A DNA stretch of 10,341 bases, from contig JACQIG010000039.1 of the NCBI GenBank assembly GCA_016198605.1, positions 1 through 10,341 on the forward strand, written 5' to 3'. The notes under the pieces were generated by a model, which saw only the letters and a program-made list of their open reading frames with translations, searched no databases and was not told the DNA's origin. The stretch comes from Candidatus Aenigmatarchaeota archaeon. GTDB taxonomy: Archaea > Aenigmatarchaeota > Aenigmatarchaeia > QMZP01. Positions 5,881-10,341 of the stretch are shown one piece after another. Positions within the stretch are counted from its first letter, which is position 1. Each line of letters starts with the position of its first letter. A program made the translations under genes and the position numbers.

Positions 5881-6126
5881 TCACCTCTTCTCAAAAACAG
5901 TGTATCCGCAGCGGCCGCAATAGCCGCGGCCCTTGTGGCCCGCGAGCCACGTGCCAGGCCCGCACCTCGGGCATGGCTTCCTCACCCTGGTGAGCTTCCC
6001 GCCGTCCAGCTTGTAGAGCTTCTGCACCTTGACCGAGGAATGCTTCCTGCCCGTGCGCACGCGCTTGCCCTTGTGCTCAACCTTCTTCTTCTCCTCGCGA
6101 GGCTTCTTTTCATCTTTTTCCGGCAT
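5881..6126 (-). CDS. rps27ae: 30S ribosomal protein S27ae
   Basis: 81 residues. The N-terminal half is a Lys/Glu/Arg-rich extension; the C-terminal half is the S27ae zinc ribbon with CPRCGPGTW (Cys52, Cys55) and GYCGRCGYTVF (Cys70, Cys73), four zinc ligands with the usual GxxxxGHKGRGYCG context. It is a structural protein of the archaeal small ribosomal subunit, homologous to the ribosomal half of eukaryotic S27a. The ATG at 6126 follows a TATA-like box at 6158-6168 with a leader of about 10 bases. The usual archaeal partner S24e is present but about 2.2 kb away on the same strand, with proline dehydrogenase and other genes between. Confidence 0.96.
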   Translation of the reverse strand: MPEKDEKKPREEKKKVEHKGKRVRTGRKHSSVKVQKLYKLDGGKLTRVRKPCPRCGPGTWLAGHKGRGYCGRCGYTVFEKR

Positions 6127-6157
6127 AACAATCAGTTAAGGAGATTATGTGATGCAA

Positions 6158-6168
6158 TATTTATATAT
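6158..6168 (-). promoter_or_regulatory. TATA box for S27ae
   Basis: On the minus strand the core is TATATAAA, overlapping the last codons and stop of proline dehydrogenase. It is centred about 37 bases before the ATG, giving a short leader. S27ae can therefore be transcribed independently of proline dehydrogenase. Confidence 0.5.
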
Positions 6169-6988
6169 TGATCAGCGACCTCGCGAACAGCAGCAGGTTG
6201 CTCTTCTTCTCCCTTATCCTCCTCCACGCATAAGGCGCCCAGTTTTTCCCGTAGGGCACGTATTCCGCCACCCTGTAGCCCTTCCTCACGAGGGCGCGCT
6301 TCTTCGGGTCCATTATCCCCATCAGCATCTGGAACTCAAATTTCCCGGGCCTGCCCAGTTCCATCGCCTGGCCTATCAGCCTTGAATCGTGCGTTGCAAT
6401 GGCGAAATACTTCCCCTCCTCAAAAAGCACCCCCATCAGCCTTGAAAAATTCTGCCTTACCTCTTCCCTTGACTTGTAGGATATGCTCTCAGGCTCCCTG
6501 TACGCGCCCTTCACGAGCCTTACAGTCGCGCCCTTGCTCAGCAGCTTCCCCAGGTCCTTCCCGCTCCTCCTCAGGTTTGACTGGATTGCTATCCCAAGGT
6601 TCTTGTATTTCCCCAGGGCGGCAAGGTATATCCTTATCGTTTCATCCGTATAGCGGGCGCTTTCCATGTCAACCCAGACCCTTATTCCATGCTTCCCGGC
6701 CTTGAAGGCTATCCTCTCCAGGTTCTCCAGGCAATACCTCGGGCTGATGTCAAGGCCTATCTGCGAGGGCTTCAGCGAGACGTCGGCCTCCAGCGCGCCC
6801 TTGTCTATGTCATGTATGAGCCAGTAGTATTCCTTCACGGTCTGTATCACGTCCACCATGCCCTTCCTGTGCTCCCCCAGGAAGTCTATCATGGCCCTTA
6901 TCCCCGCCTTGTTCAGCCTGGCGGCATGTGCCAGCGCGTCCTCCTTGGCCTCCCCGGCAATCCATTTCCTGACAACCCTCTGCAGCAT
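6161..6988 (-). CDS. Proline dehydrogenase (FAD-dependent, monofunctional)
   Basis: 275 residues, the length of a stand-alone catalytic beta/alpha barrel (PutB/ProDH, PF01619) rather than bifunctional PutA. Motifs along the barrel: SLKPSQIGLDIS (71-82), VWVDMES (104-110), AIQSNLRRS (134-142), VRLVKGAYRE (156-165), ATHDSRLI (198-205), FEFQMLMG (217-224), YVPYGKNWAPYAWRRIRE (243-260); the final Arg pair and Tyr are the usual substrate-binding residues. It oxidises proline to pyrroline-5-carboxylate with FAD and passes electrons to the membrane chain. The ATG at 6988 is preferred because a TATA-like box on the minus strand at 7011-7020 is 28 bases away; the TTG at 7012 lies in that box. No pyrroline-5-carboxylate dehydrogenase gene is in the window. 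Divergent from the presenilin-like gene. Confidence 0.92.
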   Translation of the reverse strand: MLQRVVRKWIAGEAKEDALAHAARLNKAGIRAMIDFLGEHRKGMVDVIQTVKEYYWLIHDIDKGALEADVSLKPSQIGLDISPRYCLENLERIAFKAGKHGIRVWVDMESARYTDETIRIYLAALGKYKNLGIAIQSNLRRSGKDLGKLLSKGATVRLVKGAYREPESISYKSREEVRQNFSRLMGVLFEEGKYFAIATHDSRLIGQAMELGRPGKFEFQMLMGIMDPKKRALVRKGYRVAEYVPYGKNWAPYAWRRIREKKSNLLLFARSLINI

Positions 6989-6990
6989 TG

Positions 6991-7021
6991 GCTTAATATT
7001 GTTGGCGCGCAATAATTAAGC
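6991..7021. promoter_or_regulatory. Palindromic bidirectional promoter
   Basis: Left arm GCTTAATATTG (6991-7001) and right arm CAATAATTAAGC (7010-7021) are inverted copies with one extra base in the right arm, around the GC-rich centre TTGGCGCG. The left arm reads as a TATA box for the plus-strand presenilin-like gene (short leader), and the right arm as a TATA box for the minus-strand proline dehydrogenase (leaderless at 6988). Confidence 0.5.
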
Positions 7022-7033
7022 AGGTTCTTTGCC

Positions 7034-7963
7034 ATGAAACACGACGTGAATATCACCGTCCTCCTTGTCCTCATGTTCCTGGTGGCGCAGGTAGTTGGCC
7101 TGCTTATCGTGAACCAGGACATACGGCAGGTGGTCCAGGAAACGGGAGAGACGCAGGTGGTGCACGGGGAGACAGTAATAGGCCCAAGGCCTGATGTGGA
7201 GCCGGAAAGCCCTGACACGCTGATACTGATACTCTCCTCGGTGCTGATAGGGACAGGGCTCATATTCCTGATAATGAGGGCGGGAGTGGTAAAGGTCTGG
7301 AAGGGCCTCTTCTTCTGGGCGGTGTTCATGACGATATCCGTGGCGCTGGGGGTCTTCATTGAGCCGCTCTTCGCCTTCCTGATAGCGCTAGTGGCCGCGA
7401 TCTGGAAAGTGTGGAAGCCCAACAGGGTAATACACAACCTGACTGAGATGTTCATGTATGCGGGCCTTGCGGTGATATTCGTCCCCATACTGAGCATCTT
7501 CTGGATGGTCATCCTGCTGCTTGTGATATCCGCTTATGACGCTTTTGCCGTGTGGAAGAGCGGCCACATGGTCTCGCTCGCGCGCTTCCAGATGGAAAGC
7601 AAGGTCTTCGCCGGCTTTTCGGTCTCCTATTCTTCCAAGGAGGTTAGGATCCCTAAACAGGCCAGAACAAAACCAAAAACAAGAAAAGGAACGCCTCCAG
7701 AAGGTGAAGTGAGGCAGGCCATCCTCGGGGGAGGTGACATAGCTTTCCCGCTGCTCTTCGCCGGCGTGGTGATGGAGTGGCTGATCAATGCGGCGCAGCT
7801 GACAAAGGAGATGGCATTCCTCAAGGCGCTGATAATACCGCTGTTCGTCTCAATAGCGCTGCTGTTCCTGCTGGTGAAGAGCGAGAAGGGCAAGTTCTAC
7901 CCCGCGATGCCTTTCCTGACCGTGGGCTGCCTTGCAGGGCTCGCGCTGGTGTGGCTGCTGTAG
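7034..7963 (+). CDS. Presenilin/signal-peptide-peptidase-like intramembrane aspartyl protease
   Basis: 309 residues with about nine hydrophobic segments. The family's catalytic aspartates are visible: ISAYDAFAVW (Asp169, the YD motif) and ILGGGDIAFPLL (Asp235, the LGxGD motif). A PAMPF segment (290-294) sits where the C-terminal PAL motif belongs. Together these mark the archaeal presenilin homologue group (A22-type, also called DUF1119). A long loop (about residues 185-228), rich in Lys, Arg and Pro, separates the two catalytic helices, and a hydrophilic stretch (33-60) follows the first helix. Members cut transmembrane peptides, including leftover signal peptides, inside the membrane; the archaeal substrate here is unknown. 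The ATG at 7034 has only a short leader from the palindromic promoter. No functional link to proline dehydrogenase is evident. Confidence 0.88.
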   Translation: MKHDVNITVLLVLMFLVAQVVGLLIVNQDIRQVVQETGETQVVHGETVIGPRPDVEPESPDTLILILSSVLIGTGLIFLIMRAGVVKVWKGLFFWAVFMTISVALGVFIEPLFAFLIALVAAIWKVWKPNRVIHNLTEMFMYAGLAVIFVPILSIFWMVILLLVISAYDAFAVWKSGHMVSLARFQMESKVFAGFSVSYSSKEVRIPKQARTKPKTRKGTPPEGEVRQAILGGGDIAFPLLFAGVVMEWLINAAQLTKEMAFLKALIIPLFVSIALLFLLVKSEKGKFYPAMPFLTVGCLAGLALVWLL

Positions 7964-8052
7964 GGAAAATCTTATAAAGTACATGAAGGGCTCTCCAAGA
8001 AATACAGGAAAGAATAAATATCACGCTGTTTGTCGATTTCTGCACTGCCAAG

Positions 8053-8060
8053 TATTTAAG
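8053..8060 (+). promoter_or_regulatory. TATA box for the 70-aa orphan gene
   Basis: TATTTAAG is centred 28 bases before the ATG at 8085. It supports that start over the in-frame ATG at 7983, which lies upstream of the box. Confidence 0.5.
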
Positions 8061-8084
8061 CTTGACCGTGGCATCACTAGTAAT

Positions 8085-8297
8085 ATGGCTGAATTGAAAC
8101 TGGTTGAGAGGATACATGACAGGGACGGCAGGCTTTTTGTGAAGCCTGTTGATGAAGCGCCTTACGTGATGGCCCTAGGGAAAGTTGACCCGCATTTTAG
8201 GGAATATGCACACGCTGTTGACGTAGTGGGAGTAGAGCACACCGACGGCGTCCTTTCCGGCATGTACCACATGAACAGGAAGATTTTCCCTGTCTAA
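8085..8297 (+). CDS. Hypothetical 70-aa protein, not recognised
   Basis: A small soluble protein with balanced charge. It opens MAELKLVERIHDRDGRLFVKP and contains the conserved-looking core PYVMALGKVDPHFREYAHAVDVVGVEHTDG followed by GMYHMNRKIFPV. Four His residues (33, 39, 48, 58) and no Cys are present; metal binding through these is only a possibility. There is no membrane segment. The start is the ATG placed 28 bases after a TATA-like box, implying a leaderless mRNA. It stands alone between the presenilin-like gene and the convergent S24e gene. I do not recognise a family and assign no function. Confidence 0.65.
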   Translation: MAELKLVERIHDRDGRLFVKPVDEAPYVMALGKVDPHFREYAHAVDVVGVEHTDGVLSGMYHMNRKIFPV

Positions 8298-8331
8298 ACC
8301 TCTGAAGGGATTCTTGATAGAACCGGGCTTA

Positions 8332-8664
8332 TTATTCCTTCTTATCTTCCTTAGCCTCCGCTTCCTTCTTCGGCTTCATGCGCCTCTGCATCTTCTCAAG
8401 CTTGCCCTTGGGGATGTCCTCCGGCTTCTTGTAGACCAGCACCTTCACCCTGGATTTTCCATGGCCGGCCAGGTTGAAGACCTTGTCAACTATTATGTGC
8501 TCCTTCTGCGCCTTCAGGTGGCCCGCAAGGGATTCAAGCATCTCCTTCCTGGAAGGCGTGGCCCTGCCCTCATGGCCAATCTCAAAAACCATCTCATCCC
8601 TGTGCAGTATCGGGTTCTTCCTCTCTTCCAGCACCTTTACCTGGGAACCTTCTGCCTTCTTCAT
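8332..8664 (-). CDS. rps24e: 30S ribosomal protein S24e
   Basis: 110 residues. The S24e core is clear: ERKNPILHRDEMVFEIGHEGRATPSRKEM-type segment at residues 14-42, then the strand KEHIIVDKVFNLAGHGKSRVKVLVY (54-78). The C-terminal tail (about 80-110) is very Lys/Glu-rich, as in other family members. It is a structural protein of the archaeal small subunit. The ATG at 8664 is preceded by a TATA-like box on the minus strand at 8693-8701. In many archaea S24e is directly followed by S27ae; here S27ae is on the same strand but separated by the 70-aa gene, the presenilin-like gene and proline dehydrogenase. Confidence 0.96.
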   Translation of the reverse strand: MKKAEGSQVKVLEERKNPILHRDEMVFEIGHEGRATPSRKEMLESLAGHLKAQKEHIIVDKVFNLAGHGKSRVKVLVYKKPEDIPKGKLEKMQRRMKPKKEAEAKEDKKE

Positions 8665-8683
8665 GGACCCACAAGTAATATAG

Positions 8684-8833
8684 AGGTGTGCGTTATTTAA
8701 ATGTTGGCCGCTTTCGTGGCTATTAAAAAGCAGATTCCGGATTTACTTGGACGAGGACAACAGGGAGCACAAGATCTCGGACAAGGCGCTGGAAGTGATA
8801 TTGGAGGACATTGAAAATAGCGGTCCGGAATAA
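8684..8833 (+). other. Coding-like stretch without a good start (possible micro-ORF or gene remnant)
   Basis: An open frame of 49 codons runs from just after a stop at 8681 to the TAA at 8831-8833. It has no ATG or GTG; the only usable initiator is TTG at 8747, giving 28 residues. The C-terminal part reads DEDNREHKISDKALEVILED and has the G/C-biased third positions of neighbouring real genes. A TATA-like TATTAAAAAG (8721-8730) lies 22 bases before the TTG. It could be a leaderless micro-ORF or the 3' remnant of a decayed gene. Apart from this and the S24e promoter, nothing else was found between 8665 and 8850. Confidence 0.25.
8693..8701 (-). promoter_or_regulatory. TATA box for S24e
   Basis: On the minus strand the core reads TTTAAATAA, centred 33 bases before the ATG at 8664, giving a leader of only a few bases. 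Confidence 0.5.
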
Positions 8834-8850
8834 TTCTAGTGCAGTGAATA

Positions 8851-10014
8851 TTAAAAAACTATCTTGTCCTGATTTCTGCGGCTGCCGTTATAGCTTTCAG
8901 CGTCAAGCTCTCCATGGTAATAGGGCACCGGTATCACCAGGGCAAAAGGCTTCCCCACTTGGAAATATTTCTCCATGTCCCTGCCTTTTGTTATGTTCTC
9001 GCATACGACCTTCCAGTTGGTTCCCGGATTTATGAGGCCTGCATTGGCCGTTACAGGCATATACCTGCTGTCGCCAAAAACTTTGTAAAAGGAATCGCTT
9101 AGAGTTGAAGTATCCCTCAAGAACCATTCATTTTGCACGGCGTCAAGGTAGTGGAACGGGTAGATGTATGCCGGGCAGCCGTTGGTGTGCACCTCCTCTT
9201 CCGTGATGGTCAGGCAGAAGTCAGGCTCCTGTTTGTGCACATCCTTGACAGTTCCGCGTATTGCGACCTGCTCCACACCGTTGCCGTTGACAACCACAGG
9301 TTCTCCTGATTTCTTCATGTAAACCAGGTCATCGGAAAGGGTCATTTTGTACCCGGTGAATTTTCCAATAACAGCCTTGCTCTCTTCAGTGACATCCTCG
9401 CCATGCCTGAAAATCCTTACCGGGGGCGTCGTGATGAGGTCTATGTCCATGTCCTTTGTTAACGTTACCTGGACAGGGGAGAACGGCCCTGTCACTGCAA
9501 GCGCATTGCCGGAGTAGTTCCTGAGTGTGAAATTCAACTCGCCTTTCCATCTTATGAACGGCTTTGTGTCATCGCCTGTGTAAAAGCCCATGCACGCAAG
9601 GCCTTTCCTTGCAATGCCGCTGCGCGTTTCAACATTTAGCAGGCCGCAAGGCATGTGAATATCCTTGTACCTGTGCCTTGAGAGTCCTATCACAGTCCCC
9701 TCGGGCGGTATGGTGAAAGGGTATTCCAGCGGCCTGCCCTCAGCGTCGCTAAACTCCTCTATCAGTATGTCAACCGAAGCCGGCTGGCCCGCAAGCGTCC
9801 TTTCAGCATATTCTGCGTAGCCAGGGACGCCTTCAAGTTCATGCGTATAGAGCCTGTTCATGATATCAAAAGCCTGCCTGACATCCTTCAGCTTGATGAT
9901 AGTGGGGCCCGTCACCTGCCTAGTCCTGTCCCTGCCGCCCAGGCTGGTAGGGGACATCAAGTGGTGTATCCCCAACCTGTGTTCCTGGTCCAGGTCTGCC
10001 TCCAGGTAGATCAT
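8851..10014 (-). CDS. Tandem dCTP deaminase/dUTPase-superfamily protein
   Basis: 387 residues, about twice the usual single-domain dCTP deaminase. The first repeat (about 75-190) contains the family signature LNVETRSGIARKGL (126-139, compare the RSSLARLGL phosphate-binding motif) followed by WKGELNFTLRN. The second repeat (about 230-387) contains TANAGLINPGTNWKVVCEN (322-340, compare the IDPG...LE-N strand) and ends in a YNGSRRNQDKIVF tail resembling the C-terminal YxNQ/YxGQ lid of dCTP deaminases. A two-domain family of this size exists (2'-deoxycytidine 5'-triphosphate deaminase, about 360-370 aa). A role in pyrimidine deoxynucleotide metabolism (dCTP to dUTP) is likely but unproven, because the key residues are divided between repeats. 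The ATG at 10014 is 27 bases from a TATA box; the open frame to 10092 crosses the promoter. Confidence 0.68.
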   Translation of the reverse strand: MIYLEADLDQEHRLGIHHLMSPTSLGGRDRTRQVTGPTIIKLKDVRQAFDIMNRLYTHELEGVPGYAEYAERTLAGQPASVDILIEEFSDAEGRPLEYPFTIPPEGTVIGLSRHRYKDIHMPCGLLNVETRSGIARKGLACMGFYTGDDTKPFIRWKGELNFTLRNYSGNALAVTGPFSPVQVTLTKDMDIDLITTPPVRIFRHGEDVTEESKAVIGKFTGYKMTLSDDLVYMKKSGEPVVVNGNGVEQVAIRGTVKDVHKQEPDFCLTITEEEVHTNGCPAYIYPFHYLDAVQNEWFLRDTSTLSDSFYKVFGDSRYMPVTANAGLINPGTNWKVVCENITKGRDMEKYFQVGKPFALVIPVPYYHGELDAESYNGSRRNQDKIVF

Positions 10015-10035
10015 AGTACTTAATGGACAATCGTG

Positions 10036-10046
10036 TTTATATATAT
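10036..10046 (-). promoter_or_regulatory. TATA box for the tandem dCTP deaminase-like gene
   Basis: On the minus strand this is an alternating TA run ending in AAA, centred 27 bases before the ATG at 10014. It indicates a leaderless mRNA separate from the upstream cupredoxin gene. Confidence 0.6.
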
Positions 10047-10088
10047 TACTGAATAGAGGTGACAATACTCTTAAGCGTAGAGAACGCT

Positions 10089-10341
10089 TCACTCAACAAC
10101 CAGGTTACCTTTCATTCCCTGCGCCCTGTGCTCGCCCACGCTGCAGTAATACTCAAACACGCCTTTCTTGTCCGCCACGAACTCAACTGAGGCGGACCCG
10201 CCTGTCTGGACCCTTTCGGTCTTGGCTCCGAACTCATCAACGACCCAGTCATGGAACCCATTGGAGCTGGTGAACTCTATCCTGACCTTGTCGCCCTGCT
10301 TGACGCGCAACTCAGGGTTTGCCTGGCCGCCCATCATGAAC
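10089..10341 (-). CDS. Cupredoxin (type-1 copper protein), 5'-truncated by window edge
   Basis: The visible C-terminal part (about 84 residues) is a plastocyanin-like domain; the frame stays open past the ATGs at 10337 and 10334 to the window end, so the start and any signal peptide or anchor lie outside. All four type-1 copper ligands can be seen: His in NGFHDWVVDE, then Cys, His and Met in YYCSVGEHRAQGM (C-x4-H-x4-M). The spacing and the GNLVVE ending are typical of small archaeal and bacterial cupredoxins. Such proteins carry electrons or copper outside the membrane. It lies 5.5 kb from copA, so joint regulation is not shown, but its copper need fits an organism with an active copper homeostasis island. 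It is separated by 74 bases from the dCTP deaminase-like gene downstream. Confidence 0.92.
   Translation of the reverse strand, partial: FMMGGQANPELRVKQGDKVRIEFTSSNGFHDWVVDEFGAKTERVQTGGSASVEFVADKKGVFEYYCSVGEHRAQGMKGNLVVE

Noticed and set aside
5794..6171. 125-aa plus-strand open frame opposite S27ae
   Set aside because: Pro/Ala/Leu-rich shadow of the well-supported ribosomal gene on the other strand.
6913..7512. 199-aa minus-strand open frame opposite the presenilin-like gene
   Set aside because: Antisense to a gene with clear catalytic motifs; Ser/Thr-rich low-quality protein crossing a promoter.
7970..7978. TATA-like CTTATAAAG after the presenilin-like gene, possible small RNA promoter
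   Set aside because: No start codon, hairpin or conserved RNA feature about 26 bases downstream; insufficient support.
1..10341. CRISPR arrays, tRNA/rRNA genes, insertion sequences, attachment sites
   Set aside because: No regularly spaced repeats, tRNA-like cloverleaf, transposase or terminal inverted repeats were found by reading the window.

Overview
The window looks like an archaeal chromosome of roughly balanced GC content. It encodes aIF1A, a two-KH Dim2/PNO1-type protein and the archaeal/eukaryal-type ribosomal proteins S24e and S27ae. Most genes have a TATA-like box about 26-30 bases upstream of the probable start codon and no Shine-Dalgarno, which suggests leaderless or very short-leader mRNAs. 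Genes inside operons do use Shine-Dalgarno motifs. A small-genome (DPANN-like) archaeon is possible, but the lineage cannot be fixed from this sequence alone.

Left part (1-4585): a copper/thiol homeostasis island. In order it holds the end of an exported DsbA-like thioredoxin-fold protein; an unrecognised membrane protein with a CPGC motif, overlapping a DUF302 gene by ATGA; then, on the minus strand, a PadR-type repressor carrying a C-terminal TRASH-like Cys cluster, followed by a small two-helix membrane protein resembling DUF5676. Divergent from the repressor is a previously unlisted 20-codon Cys-rich ORF (ending CCSGCSCK) with its own ribosome binding site, and 11 bases later a complete Cu+-exporting P1B-type ATPase (copA). 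An AT-rich inverted repeat lies between the divergent genes where a repressor would bind. I infer that the PadR-TRASH protein senses copper and controls the Cys-rich peptide plus copA.

Middle part (4600-6130): information-processing genes. aIF1A and the Dim2-like KH protein lie in tandem without the RIO1 kinase gene often found nearby. A 102-aa unknown gene follows the KH gene by one base. S27ae is on the opposite strand.

Right part (6160-10341): a stand-alone proline dehydrogenase diverges from a presenilin/signal-peptide-peptidase-like intramembrane aspartyl protease across a palindromic two-way promoter. Then come a 70-aa orphan protein, S24e, a short stretch with coding-like character but no good start, and a 387-aa protein that appears to be a tandem dCTP deaminase/dUTPase-superfamily protein whose active-site motifs are split between the two repeats. 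The window ends in a type-1 copper protein (cupredoxin), cut by the edge. No tRNA, rRNA, CRISPR array or insertion sequence was seen.
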